Of a stretch of DNA of 64,000 nt, positions 9,180-18,257 are shown in pieces; positions within the stretch are counted from its first letter, which is position 1; the number at the start of each line of letters is the position of its first letter. Source of the stretch: Sphingobacterium sp. ML3W (GTDB lineage: Bacteria; Bacteroidota; Bacteroidia; Sphingobacteriales; Sphingobacteriaceae); NCBI RefSeq assembly GCF_000747525.1, contig NZ_CP009278.1, positions 4,402,001-4,466,000 of the forward strand, read 5' to 3'. A model generated the notes under the pieces. It worked only from the letters and a program-made list of their open reading frames with translations. It was not told where the DNA came from and searched no databases. The position numbers and the translations under genes were made by a program.

Positions 9180-10159
9180 AAATCTGTGTTGTAAGTTTTG
9201 ATTTCTGGCATTATGATCACTATATTATTGACGAATTATTAAAAAAAAATATCTCAGCTTCTCATATCAATATTGGGGATTATAAGTATGCGAATATTTT
9301 TGAAAGAATTTCCAATACATGCAGTAAAATATTCCTAGGAAAGAATTTAAAACATATAAACCGTCAAAAATATGTTCGCGATTCTTTAAAATCTTTAGGA
9401 CATCAAGATCAAATTTTAATCATGAATCCACATACCCTAGCGTATGAAACGATTCAATATATCAAACAGCATACCAGTCATCTGATAGCCTACCTTTACG
9501 ACAACCTCGACCGATTTCCAGTTCACGATAAACTCCATTTATTTGATAAGGTCTATTCTTTTGAGGATGAGGATGTGAAAAAACATGGCTTTGAAAAGTT
9601 AACGAACTACAATTATTTAGTAGATTTTCATCGTAATAAAAATGTACCTGAGCTGGATATTTTTTACATAACATCCTACGATAAAAATCGAAAAATCATT
9701 TTGAAAGATCTCGTTAATCGATTTCAGCAACTAAATTTAAAATTTAAAATCGTAACTGTTGGAAAAAAAGTATGGAAAGAACAGCTCCGCCAATTCTTTT
9801 TTCCAAAGTCAAAACATACAGCTTGTGAGTTCCACAGAAAACCAATATCCCATACCCATGTTTTGGATGCTTATCATAACACGCGTGTTATTCTAGACCT
9901 CATGAGACAAGATCAAACGGGTTTAAGCTTTCGGGTTTTCGAAGCCATGGCATTGGAAAAGAAAATGATAACCGATAACCCTAGTATAGTACATTATGAC
10001 TTCTATAGACCTGAAAACATCTTGGTACTCAATGATGAGCATAGTACTCTAAGTGTGGACTTTGTATCCTCTCCATATGTACCGATTCCAGATGAAATCT
10101 ATCATCAATATACTTTAGATAATTGGGTGACCAAGGTATTTAATCTCTCGGAAAAATAG
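9176..10159 (+). CDS. CgeB-like glycosyltransferase, paralogue 1
   Basis: A 327-residue cytoplasmic protein that resembles CgeB/Glyco_trans_1_2-type GT-B enzymes of surface polysaccharide loci. The N-terminal half has the strand-loop start ICVVSFDFWHYDHYIIDELL and LIAYLYDNLDRFP. The C-terminal half has the shared family block TGLSFRVFEAMALEKKMITD near 250, followed by YDFYRPENILVL. The genes at 10221-11219 and 11358-12380 carry the same block, so three diverged paralogues stand side by side. The family call is from pattern memory; substrate and linkage are unknown. It is coupled to the upstream GT2 gene. Confidence 0.7.
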   Translation: MKICVVSFDFWHYDHYIIDELLKKNISASHINIGDYKYANIFERISNTCSKIFLGKNLKHINRQKYVRDSLKSLGHQDQILIMNPHTLAYETIQYIKQHTSHLIAYLYDNLDRFPVHDKLHLFDKVYSFEDEDVKKHGFEKLTNYNYLVDFHRNKNVPELDIFYITSYDKNRKIILKDLVNRFQQLNLKFKIVTVGKKVWKEQLRQFFFPKSKHTACEFHRKPISHTHVLDAYHNTRVILDLMRQDQTGLSFRVFEAMALEKKMITDNPSIVHYDFYRPENILVLNDEHSTLSVDFVSSPYVPIPDEIYHQYTLDNWVTKVFNLSEK

Positions 10160-10220
10160 GCCATCAAAAATGCATGATTACGTCGCCAAAATAGACTAAT
10201 TCCTAAAATCTAATAACGCA

Positions 10221-11219
10221 CTAATTTTCAAGCATATTCTTGATCCAACGGTCAAAATTGTATTTCTGTAAAACTTCATCTTCAATTACAATGTAGGGCT
10301 CATTTATAAAATCAGCTAAAGAACGAGTTTCATTGTCTAGAATATAAATGTTATTTGGATGATAAAAATCGTAATTCTTCACATCTACATTATTGGTTAC
10401 TAATTTCCGTTGGTATCCAATTGCCTCAAATACCCTAAATGATAAACCTGTATGTACATTCGTTAAAAAATCGACTACAACTTGATTTTCTAAAGTTAGT
10501 TTAATCGTCTCTTCATAATTTATAGGAGTATCTATAAACTTTATTCCATCACACGTATAATGATTTGTGATATTTTCATCCTTAGTGAATAATAGAAAAT
10601 TTGGAATACCGTCGTTTTGAATGATACATTTTGCTGTTCTCTGGATTTCCTCCCATCTACATTTCATGAAACTACCAATAAAGAAAAATGTCTTCTTCAA
10701 TGGTATTATCTCTTTATGATTGAGATGTCCAAAGTAAAAATTGGTAGCTGACAAATAATTAGAGCTCTCAGAACTAGCGTCCCTTCTATCAAAAACATAA
10801 AAACGATCAAATAACCCAATCAATGGCTTTATAGCAGGATATCTCTCGACACCATCCCATTGATAGGCTATTGCTTTATTAGACTTCGAACAAATTTCTT
10901 CGATGACTTCCTTTGGATAAATATCCGCTCGAATCAATAAACAATAATCAGCTTTCCCTTCTATCCGCTCTAATTTTTTTAATACAGCATTTCCTAGTGA
11001 TTTGAACTTTAATTTATTTTTATATCCCTTATCATTGAAGATTGATTTTCGAAAAAGGTTAACAAAACGATCCCATAAATTTTTGTACTTAAAGACATCG
11101 TCATCATAGCTAATATCGATTACCTCAAACCCCAATTGTTCTAACCTGTCAACCATGACTTTATAGATACTAAAAGTTCTGGGCATACCCAGAATAAGCT
11201 TTGGCTTCAATTTATTCAT
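10221..11219 (-). CDS. CgeB-like glycosyltransferase, paralogue 2
   Basis: A 332-residue paralogue of the flanking genes, on the opposite strand. It shares IAYQWDGVERYPAIKPLIGL near 145, HTGLSFRVFEAIGYQRKLVT near 260 and YDFYHPNNIYIL near 295. It is closer to the 11358 gene than to the 9176 gene, as both start with a KPKLILGMPRTF / KKIILGAPTHF type strand and have a similar FVNLFRKSIF / VHNLIRKVFL segment. No signal peptide. It probably has its own promoter at 11247-11254. Specific reaction unknown. Confidence 0.7.
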   Translation of the reverse strand: MNKLKPKLILGMPRTFSIYKVMVDRLEQLGFEVIDISYDDDVFKYKNLWDRFVNLFRKSIFNDKGYKNKLKFKSLGNAVLKKLERIEGKADYCLLIRADIYPKEVIEEICSKSNKAIAYQWDGVERYPAIKPLIGLFDRFYVFDRRDASSESSNYLSATNFYFGHLNHKEIIPLKKTFFFIGSFMKCRWEEIQRTAKCIIQNDGIPNFLLFTKDENITNHYTCDGIKFIDTPINYEETIKLTLENQVVVDFLTNVHTGLSFRVFEAIGYQRKLVTNNVDVKNYDFYHPNNIYILDNETRSLADFINEPYIVIEDEVLQKYNFDRWIKNMLEN

Positions 11220-11246
11220 TTATCAATAGTTTACGAACAGAATTTA

Positions 11247-11254
11247 CAAAAGTA
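11247..11254 (-). promoter_or_regulatory. -7 promoter box of CgeB-like paralogue 2
   Basis: On the minus strand this reads TACTTTTG, a full match to TAnnTTTG, about 28 bases before the start codon at 11219. The upstream -33 region has only T-rich sequence without a clear TTG. Confidence 0.45.
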
Positions 11255-11357
11255 AGTTTTCTCCGTGTAGAAAGAAAACTTTAAATTAGCTCTTAAGAAA
11301 TCCCTATTGAAAATAATATGTCACATTTTAGCAATACAATTCGTTTAAACAAGAACT

Positions 11358-12380
11358 ATGACTAATAAAAAGAAAATTATTTTAGGTGCGCCTACACATT
11401 TCAATTTCAGTAATTCAATAAAAACGGGATTACTTGAACAAGGATTTGAAGTAATCGATTTGTCACAAAGATTAGACACGCCCTTTAAATATAAAAATAT
11501 CCTTCAAAGAGTTCATAATTTAATTAGAAAGGTATTCTTAAAAGACCGATCATATAAAGAAAAGTTGAAACATAAATCATTTCTAACCTTATTAGAAAAT
11601 GATTTAAAAAACGTAGATAATGTTGATTATGCATTATTTATTAGGCCGGATCTATTTCCCATAGAATTTATTGAAAAAGTAAAACACAAAACGAAAAAAT
11701 TAATAGCGTATCAATGGGATGGATTATCTCGATTCCCACATGTATTAAGCTATATTCCCTTATTCGATTTTTTTCATGTATTTGAACAGGATGATTTAAA
11801 AAATCATCCATCAACAATAGCCTGTACAAACTTTTATTTTAAAAAGGGAGAAATTCCAATTGTAGAAAACTTTAATAGAACCTATTATCTCGGAACATTT
11901 TTCCAAGATAGGATTGAAGTTTTAGCAAAAATAAAAAGCAGTCTAGAACGATTAAATTTCACAAATGAAATAATAATTTCTTCAAGTTCAAATACTCAAA
12001 AAGCTTTAATTAAAGAAAAAAGATTAGAATTTAAAAAGAATGCCATAACTTATGAGGAGAATTTAGAAAATGTATTATCATCAGAAGTACTGATAGACAT
12101 TCAAAACACACTTCACGATGGATTATCCTTTAGGATTTTTGAATCAATAGGATATGATAAGAAACTCATCACAACTAATCCCAATATTTCAAAGTACGAC
12201 TTTTATACACCAGATAATATATTGATCTGGAATAATCAATCTGATTTAGAAATTAAGAAGTTTTACGAACAACCTTATCAAAGTCTAAACACACATATAA
12301 AACAGAAATATTCTTTTGAGAATTGGATTAAATTTATTTTAAAAATAGATGGACATATCCCAATTGATATCCCAAGATAA
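11358..12380 (+). CDS. CgeB-like glycosyltransferase, paralogue 3
   Basis: A 340-residue paralogue of the genes at 9176 and 10221. Diagnostic blocks are LIAYQWDGLSRFPHVLSYIP near 115, HDGLSFRIFESIGYDKKLIT near 255 and YDFYTPDNILIW near 290. The coding sequence is notably AT-rich and lysine/asparagine-rich compared with the GT9/GT4 genes upstream, which fits recent acquisition or relaxed composition. Divergent from paralogue 2 with 138 bases between. It lies 6 bases before the next gene and probably forms a two-gene unit with it. Substrate unknown. Confidence 0.7.
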   Translation: MTNKKKIILGAPTHFNFSNSIKTGLLEQGFEVIDLSQRLDTPFKYKNILQRVHNLIRKVFLKDRSYKEKLKHKSFLTLLENDLKNVDNVDYALFIRPDLFPIEFIEKVKHKTKKLIAYQWDGLSRFPHVLSYIPLFDFFHVFEQDDLKNHPSTIACTNFYFKKGEIPIVENFNRTYYLGTFFQDRIEVLAKIKSSLERLNFTNEIIISSSSNTQKALIKEKRLEFKKNAITYEENLENVLSSEVLIDIQNTLHDGLSFRIFESIGYDKKLITTNPNISKYDFYTPDNILIWNNQSDLEIKKFYEQPYQSLNTHIKQKYSFENWIKFILKIDGHIPIDIPR

Positions 12381-12386
12381 TTAGAA

Positions 12387-13424
12387 ATGGTTAAGCTAAA
12401 AAATAATAGTAAAATATACATATTATGCCCAGGTGAATCCTTATCAGGAGGTCCTGAGGCATTGCATCAATTAGGATATTACCTTAATAAAATGGGTTAC
12501 AATGCCTATTTATGCTATTATCATAAATTTACCACTAATCCTAGATATACTATCTATCGGCCACAGATACTTCCTATAGAAAGTATAGAAGATGATTGTA
12601 ATAATGTAATTATTACTCCAGAAAGTAGCACTAAATTATTAAGAAAATACACTCATTCAAAAAAATGCATTTGGTGGTTAGGAATTCAACATTACGACGG
12701 ATTTGAAACTTTTCCTATAGGAGTAAAAGCAATTTTAAAACAAAAATGGAGAATTCATACACCAGTACCATTCTGGAAAATAAGACAATTATTATTAAAA
12801 ATCATCTCAAAAAGAAGATTTCAATCAGACTCTTTTATTCCAGACAATAAGGTTACGCACTTATGTGGATCTGAATTCGCATATGCTTATGTAAAAAAAA
12901 CATTTAAAATTCCTTATTACCTAGTTGAACCACTCAGCTTACCATTCTTAGAAAGAAAAGATAATCCAATTCTAAAAAAAGAAGAACGAAGCAAGACGAT
13001 ATTATATAATCCTTCAAAACCTTCAATTATTATGAATAAGCTTTTAAAAAGGAAAGATTTGAAATTTACCCCGTTAGAAAATATGGATATATTACAGATG
13101 CAAATATTATTTCGAAAAAGTCTCCTATATATAGATTTTGGCTTTTTTGGGGGGCCTGAAAGAATTCCTAAAGAAGCAGTTTATAATGGCACATTGCTTT
13201 TAGTTGCTAGACGTAATGCTGCAGTAAATTCTCATGATGTTCCAATACCTGAACAATTTAAGATTGAAGATTTTAATAATGAGACAGTTATTGTTGAAAA
13301 AATAAAGTACATGCTTGACAACTACACAGAATTAATCACCTTATTTGGACCATTTAGAGAGAAAATATTAAATTTAGAAGCTAATTTTCAACGACAAATC
13401 AAGAACATATTTATCATTGAATAG
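12387..13424 (+). CDS. putative glycosyltransferase-like protein
   Basis: A 345-residue soluble protein without a family I can name with certainty. It opens with a GT-B-like strand and glycine loop (IYILCPGESLSGGPEALHQL), as in many GT4 acceptor domains. It has WWLGIQHYDGF near 95, IPYYLVEPLSLPFL near 175, and near 250 a donor-site-like segment YIDFGFFGGPERIPKEAVYN, which resembles the E-rich C-terminal motif of GT-B proteins. It follows CgeB-like paralogue 3 by 6 bases and shares its AT-rich composition. A role in surface glycan synthesis is inferred from context. Confidence 0.55.
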   Translation: MVKLKNNSKIYILCPGESLSGGPEALHQLGYYLNKMGYNAYLCYYHKFTTNPRYTIYRPQILPIESIEDDCNNVIITPESSTKLLRKYTHSKKCIWWLGIQHYDGFETFPIGVKAILKQKWRIHTPVPFWKIRQLLLKIISKRRFQSDSFIPDNKVTHLCGSEFAYAYVKKTFKIPYYLVEPLSLPFLERKDNPILKKEERSKTILYNPSKPSIIMNKLLKRKDLKFTPLENMDILQMQILFRKSLLYIDFGFFGGPERIPKEAVYNGTLLLVARRNAAVNSHDVPIPEQFKIEDFNNETVIVEKIKYMLDNYTELITLFGPFREKILNLEANFQRQIKNIFIIE

Positions 13425-13510
13425 TTTATACATATACTTTTCTAAAATACAACTTACATTAAAGTTAGACATAAAAACTGCATTATTATATCATTAAATT
13501 TTCAATCATG

Positions 13511-13543
13511 TTGCCTTATATAAATTCTTTTTAGCTATATTTA
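13511..13543 (+). promoter_or_regulatory. candidate promoter of the SixA-like gene
   Basis: TTG at 13511-13513 is followed after 22 bases by TATATTTA (13536-13543), which matches TAnnTTTG except for the last base. It lies 17 bases before the ATG at 13561 and follows the AT-rich end of the glycan cluster, so it probably starts a new transcription unit. Confidence 0.4.
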
Positions 13544-13560
13544 TATGAACAAAGCGCACT

Positions 13561-14046
13561 ATGGCTAAAAATCTTTACATCGTCCGTCATGCCAAAGCTG
13601 AACAGTCATTCTCTAAAAGAGATTTTGACCGTATCTTAATAGACAAAGGCATAGAAAGAGCACAACGCGTTTCCAATCACCTCGCATTACAAATGCAAGC
13701 CGATTCAACAACACTCTGCATTACATCTTCAGCCGAAAGAGCTTATCAAACTGCTGAAATATTTATCAAGGCGATTAAATACCCACAGATTGCCTTAATC
13801 CAAGAAGATAAACTCTATGAAGCCAGTTATTTGGATATCCTAAAATTAATAAACCAAGTTCCTCCTCATATCAATACCCTTTTTATATTTGGGCACAATC
13901 CTGGATTATCTGACTTCATCGAATACGTCAGTAATGAGTCAATCCCCTTATCAACATCACAGGTTGTACATTTGGTACTCGATGATGGTATTGATTTTAA
14001 CAGCTTAAGCTCCAATACGACATCGCTTTTAAATACCATAGTATAA
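13561..14046 (+). CDS. SixA-like histidine phosphatase
   Basis: Small cytoplasmic phosphatase of the histidine (RHG) superfamily, SixA branch, which removes phosphate from phosphohistidine or small phospho-compounds. The N-terminal motif YIVRHAKAE carries the catalytic RH pair, ITSSAERAYQTAEI provides the second arginine region, and FIFGHNPGLSDF near 105 carries the second histidine. At 161 residues it is typical of SixA-type proteins. It precedes the yyaL-like gene by 21 bases and probably shares its transcript. The substrate is not evident. Confidence 0.88.
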   Translation: MAKNLYIVRHAKAEQSFSKRDFDRILIDKGIERAQRVSNHLALQMQADSTTLCITSSAERAYQTAEIFIKAIKYPQIALIQEDKLYEASYLDILKLINQVPPHINTLFIFGHNPGLSDFIEYVSNESIPLSTSQVVHLVLDDGIDFNSLSSNTTSLLNTIV

Positions 14047-14067
14047 TTCATTTTTGTACCTTCGGAT

Positions 14068-16071
14068 ATGGCAAATCAACTGCAATTTGAAAATTCACCG
14101 TATCTGAAGCAACATGCGCACAACCCTGTGCATTGGATGCCATGGGGTGAAGAAGCGCTAAAGAAAGCTCGAGAAGAAAATAAACTGATCATCATCAGTA
14201 TTGGTTATTCTGCATGTCACTGGTGCCACGTCATGGAACGTGAAAGCTTTGAAAATGATGTCATCGCGCAGACGATGAATAAGTTTTACGTCCCCATTAA
14301 AATAGATCGAGAAGAACGTCCAGATATCGACCAAGTATATATGACTGCTGTACAGCTCATGACGAATGCTGGAGGTTGGCCATTAAACTGCATCTGTTTG
14401 CCCGATGGGAGACCCATTTATGGTGGCACGTACTTCAAATCTCATGATTGGCAGAATATTTTGATTCAAATTGCGCGAATGTGGGAAGAACAACCTGCTG
14501 TAGCGTTGGAATATGCTGACAAATTGACAAAAGGTATTCAACAAAGTGAACGATTGCCGATAAACCCTATACCTGAACAGTATACCAAAGGAGATTTAGA
14601 AGAGATCATTAAACCTTGGAAAGAACTATTCGATGTAAACGATGGCGGATATCATCGAAGTCCAAAATTTCCACTTCCAAACAATTGGGCATTTCTGTTA
14701 CGCTATGCGGTATTGGCTAACGATAGAGAAACGCTAGATCACGTTCACTTCACCTTACAAAAAATAGCTTCTGGAGGTATTTATGACCATATTGGTGGAG
14801 GTTTTGCTCGTTATTCAGTCGATAGCGAATGGCATATCCCCCATTTTGAAAAAATGCTGTACGACAATGGGCAGCTCATTTCACTCTATGCAGAAGCATA
14901 TCAACAAAATCCAAACCCGTTGTATAAACGCGTTGTAGAAGAAACAATCACATGGGCAAAGAACGAAATGTTGGCTCCTAACAAAGGCTTCTATTCTGCC
15001 TTAGATGCCGATAGCGAGGGTGTAGAAGGTAAATTCTACGCATTCACCCTCACAGAAATCAAAGCGGTATTAGGTGCTGATGCAGATCTGTTCATTTCGC
15101 ACTACAATATCACGGAACAGGGCAATTGGGAAGAAGAACATACCAATATCTTGATTAGCGACATCGAAGCTGATAAACTGGCGCAAGAAGCAGGTTATAC
15201 CGCTGATGAATGGGAAAATTATTTACGAGATATAAAGAAAAAATTATTTGATTACCGGAAAAAACGTGTACATCCAGGACTTGACCATAAGCAATTGGCA
15301 ACGTGGAATGCATTGCTTTTAAATGGTTTAATCGATGCATACCGCGTATTTGACCGACAAGAATATTTAGATTTAGCTTTACAGAATGCCGAATTTATAA
15401 ATAATGAACTGATTGCAGCTGACTTCAGTATGCTCCACCAACCTCAAGATACCAATCGCAGTATCCCTGGGTTTCTTGATGATTATGCTTTTACCATAGC
15501 GGCATTTACAGCATTGTACGAAGCTACATTTGAAGAAAAGTGGTTAATGAAAGCTAAAGGATTGATCGATAAGACGATTGAGTTGTTTTATGATAAGAAT
15601 GAAAAAACCTTCTTTTATAGTGCATCCAATGCCGAGAAATTAATCGCACGTAAAAGTGAAGTCATGGATAATGTCATTCCGTCATCTACCTCGACAATAT
15701 GCCGTCAATTAAAAAAAATAGGACTACTACTTGATAATGAAGACTATACATCAATATCAGGACAAATATTTGCCAATGTATTCCCACAAATCAAGACATA
15801 TGGCTCTGCCTATTCAAATTGGGCAATATTATTGTTAGAAGAATTATACGGATGTAACGAGATCGCAATCACTGGTGAAGATGCATTAGCATATCGGAAA
15901 GAACTAGATCAACATTACATTCCAAATAAAATCGTATTAGGTGGGACAACAAGCAGTCTACCATTATTATTAAATAGGAAAGGTTTAAATTCAAAAGCAT
16001 ACCTTTGTAGAAATAAAACATGCAGTCTGCCACAAAATACGATTGCAGAACTTATAAAAATAATAGAATAA
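14068..16071 (+). CDS. YyaL-like thioredoxin-domain protein (DUF255)
   Basis: A 667-residue cytoplasmic protein of the YyaL / SPATA20 family. The N-terminal thioredoxin-like DUF255 domain begins with NSPYLKQHAHNPVHWMPWGE and holds the CxxC motif in GYSACHWCHVMERESFEN near residues 45-60, followed by DREERPDIDQVYM. The rest is an alpha/alpha-barrel like N-acylglucosamine 2-epimerases or six-hairpin glycosidases (HFEKMLYDNGQLISLYAEAY near 260, DADSEG near 310). The exact reaction is not known for the family. Length is as expected. No signal peptide is seen. It sits between the SixA-like and SlyD-like genes. Confidence 0.9.
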   Translation: MANQLQFENSPYLKQHAHNPVHWMPWGEEALKKAREENKLIIISIGYSACHWCHVMERESFENDVIAQTMNKFYVPIKIDREERPDIDQVYMTAVQLMTNAGGWPLNCICLPDGRPIYGGTYFKSHDWQNILIQIARMWEEQPAVALEYADKLTKGIQQSERLPINPIPEQYTKGDLEEIIKPWKELFDVNDGGYHRSPKFPLPNNWAFLLRYAVLANDRETLDHVHFTLQKIASGGIYDHIGGGFARYSVDSEWHIPHFEKMLYDNGQLISLYAEAYQQNPNPLYKRVVEETITWAKNEMLAPNKGFYSALDADSEGVEGKFYAFTLTEIKAVLGADADLFISHYNITEQGNWEEEHTNILISDIEADKLAQEAGYTADEWENYLRDIKKKLFDYRKKRVHPGLDHKQLATWNALLLNGLIDAYRVFDRQEYLDLALQNAEFINNELIAADFSMLHQPQDTNRSIPGFLDDYAFTIAAFTALYEATFEEKWLMKAKGLIDKTIELFYDKNEKTFFYSASNAEKLIARKSEVMDNVIPSSTSTICRQLKKIGLLLDNEDYTSISGQIFANVFPQIKTYGSAYSNWAILLLEELYGCNEIAITGEDALAYRKELDQHYIPNKIVLGGTTSSLPLLLNRKGLNSKAYLCRNKTCSLPQNTIAELIKIIE

Positions 16072-16101
16072 TAACGGGGAAAATCCCAAAAATCAAAACA
16101 A

Positions 16102-16599
16102 ATGGCAATAGTAACTAATGACGTAGTAGCGTTAACTTACAAACTTCACACAATCGAAAACGGCGAGAAAGTATTCGTAGAAGAAACAACAACTGAAAAT
16201 CCTTTAGACTTCTTATATGGTGTAGGCATGATGCTTCCTAAATTTGAAGAAAACATCGCTGGCTTAAATGTTGGTGATACTACTGCTTTTGAATTATCTG
16301 CAGAAGACGCATACGGTGAAAAAGACGAGCGTGCTGTTGCTCAATTGCCAGCAGATATGTTCAAAGAAACTGGCTTACCTCCAGTTGGTGAAGTTATCCC
16401 ATTACAAGATAACGATGGAAATCAATTCCGTGCAGTTGTAATGGAAGTATCTCCTGAGGTTGTAATTGCTGACTTAAACCACCCAATGGCTGGTAAATCA
16501 TTACATTTCGAAATTGAAATCTTAAATGTACGTCCTGCAACTGAAGAAGAGTTATCTCACGGTCACTCTCATGGTGTAGATGGTACTCAAGGTCACTAA
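16102..16599 (+). CDS. SlyD-like FKBP-type peptidyl-prolyl isomerase
   Basis: A 165-residue prolyl isomerase/chaperone of the SlyD subgroup, which speeds cis-trans proline isomerisation. FKBP segments flank the IF (insert-in-flap) domain: FLYGVGMMLPKFEENIAGLN near 35-52 and FELSAEDAYGEKDERAVAQL near 63-80, then the flap insert, and a return to the FKBP core at HPMAGKSLHFEIEIL. The tail HGHSHGVDGTQGH is a short version of the SlyD metal-binding histidine tail. A strong terminator follows at 16620-16660. The last 27 bases of this gene and all of the terminator recur at 19928, so this 3' end was included in a local duplication. Confidence 0.92.
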   Translation: MAIVTNDVVALTYKLHTIENGEKVFVEETTTENPLDFLYGVGMMLPKFEENIAGLNVGDTTAFELSAEDAYGEKDERAVAQLPADMFKETGLPPVGEVIPLQDNDGNQFRAVVMEVSPEVVIADLNHPMAGKSLHFEIEILNVRPATEEELSHGHSHGVDGTQGH

Positions 16600-16619
16600 T
16601 CTGGACCCAGATAAATAAT

Positions 16620-16660
16620 AAAAAAAGCGGATGTTGGTTTTACCAGCATCCGCTTTTTTT
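16620..16660 (+). terminator. rho-independent terminator after slyD-like gene
   Basis: A 12-bp stem, AGCGGATGTTGG paired with CCAGCATCCGCT (one G-U), has a 5-base loop and is followed by seven T. The A-run before the stem makes it work on both strands. Further copies lie at 19976 and 27805. Confidence 0.92.
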
Positions 16661-16781
16661 ATGTTTAGGAAAAGCATTGGTCCTTCAAGATATACTCAAA
16701 TCAACACTTTGCGCTTAAATTTATCAGTTTCCATATATCTCTTATAACCTACTAGCAACATTTCATATAATTAAGGGGATA

Positions 16782-16859
16782 CTTTCTTTAATCATATAAT
16801 AGTAATTTGTTGTACATCATTATACGCCGACCCCACGCCCGACGTTCATTTAAAGAAAG
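16782..16859. repeat. inverted repeat in the MACPF upstream region
   Basis: CTTTCTTTAA (16782-16791) and TTAAAGAAAG (16850-16859) form perfect 10-bp arms around 58 bases. In the duplicated block the left arm has one changed base and the right arm is intact. No ORF is seen inside. It could be a regulatory structure or a remnant of a small mobile element. Confidence 0.4.
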
Positions 16860-17081
16860 AAATACTAACACAAATTTCATATACCAATTAAAACATCAAT
16901 TAACAATTCTATAAAGTAATAATTGAAAACAAATCATCAATTAAAAAAACAATTTTAGCTAATATATTATTATTTTTCACTTTCTTTGTTGAATACCACT
17001 TCCGTCCTAAATAAATTTTAGGCGCGTGTTTCCCTTGAAACAGTATCTATTTTTAGATAATTTCAATTTTGACCCTATTTT

Positions 17082-18257
17082 TTAGTCTGAGAATATCTGT
17101 AGCTGTCCATTTTTACCCTTAACTGGTGGCCTGATAAAAGGATCATCTATCCATTGCCATATATTTATTTTCACGAATATATTCATCCTGATAAACCCGA
17201 CCAAGTTAGACAGATTCCAATCGTATTTAGCCTTCTTCTGAAGGTATTTGAGCAGTAATATTCCAATCAACGAAGTCCATATTTGGATCATGACCGCATT
17301 TTCAGAAGTACCCACAAAAGATGATATTTTTAAGCGTTGCTTCAGATGCTTGAAGAAAATCTCGATCTGCCATCGCTGTTTATAAATGTTAGCTACTAGT
17401 GATGCCTTCCATTGGATATTATTTGTCAGAAAGTGGTACTGGTTGTCTGTGCTGCTGTCCCAAAAGTGAATCAAGCGTAATGGTTTAGAGTTGTATCTAT
17501 CTGCTGATGGACCAGAAAGCTCAATGATCTCATCTTTAATGATTCCCTTTTCAAGGAGTGCTTCACTCTGGTATGACTTGATAACGTTGTACTTCATGTT
17601 AGTTTTACTCCTGGTAACAAAATAACAACCTCTGCTGTCCAAATCCCCGAGCCAGTTGTAATCCACATAACCTCTATCCACCACTACAACGCTTCCTTTG
17701 GAAAAACTATAGCTACCCGCACGCTGGCTTTCATGAACTTTCCCGTCTGTAATCTGCATGAAAACAGGAAGACATCCATCATAATCCAGCACAGTGTGCA
17801 GTTTTACAGCACCTTTGGTGCTTCTAAATTTAGCCCAGTCAAATACAGATAAACATAAAGGGATGATACTGGCATCCATCAGATAAACCTTGCGCTTTAA
17901 TTGCGTTAGATCTTTGCGCAAATGGGTATCCTTTTGCCATAGCTTATCTAATAGCGAAAAGTACAGATCTTTAAAGAGTTCATGGGTGCGGTGCTTGTTG
18001 ATATAGGAAATATTGGACTTGCTGGGTGCTCTACCAACACCTAAATGGTTCAAATTACCAGTCGTACTACGTAAGCCATTACTGATATCACGAACTGAAT
18101 CTGCAGAAGAAAAATGGCAAAACAACATGCTAGCAAGATGCGTCCAGCTGTTGATCCCTTTACAATGTTTGTCACTCTTGTGCTTAGCAACCAAAACCTT
18201 GAATAATTCGCGGTCGATAAGTGATAAAATCTGACTAAAAACGTTTAAATTTACCAT
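17082..18257 (-). CDS. IS4-type DDE transposase (IS-A copy 1)
   Basis: A 391-residue transposase that cuts and joins the IS ends. The N-terminal region (SQILSLIDRELFKVLVAKHK, about residues 8-27) is the DUF4372-like DNA-binding part. The DDE core has VYLMDASIIPLCLSVFDWAK with the first Asp, VVVDRGYVDYNW with the second, and the IS4 family Y-R-E-K signature in IYKQRWQIEIFFKHLKQRLK near 310. Nothing is truncated or frameshifted, so it is probably active. Its protein is identical to that of 20340-21515, which indicates recent movement. Confidence 0.95.
   Translation of the reverse strand: MVNLNVFSQILSLIDRELFKVLVAKHKSDKHCKGINSWTHLASMLFCHFSSADSVRDISNGLRSTTGNLNHLGVGRAPSKSNISYINKHRTHELFKDLYFSLLDKLWQKDTHLRKDLTQLKRKVYLMDASIIPLCLSVFDWAKFRSTKGAVKLHTVLDYDGCLPVFMQITDGKVHESQRAGSYSFSKGSVVVVDRGYVDYNWLGDLDSRGCYFVTRSKTNMKYNVIKSYQSEALLEKGIIKDEIIELSGPSADRYNSKPLRLIHFWDSSTDNQYHFLTNNIQWKASLVANIYKQRWQIEIFFKHLKQRLKISSFVGTSENAVMIQIWTSLIGILLLKYLQKKAKYDWNLSNLVGFIRMNIFVKINIWQWIDDPFIRPPVKGKNGQLQIFSD

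Larger units (their letters stand above)
16572..16996 (+). repeat. segmental duplication, block 1 (slyD tail, terminator, upstream region)
   Basis: This block contains the last 28 bases of the slyD-like gene, its terminator and about 330 non-coding bases up to the IS insertion. It is repeated with few mismatches at 19928-20251 plus 21610-21709, where another IS splits it. Beyond the IS the match continues through the first 41 codons of the lipoprotein genes (18346-18483 against 23079-23216). It marks one tandem duplication of the whole unit. Confidence 0.85.
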
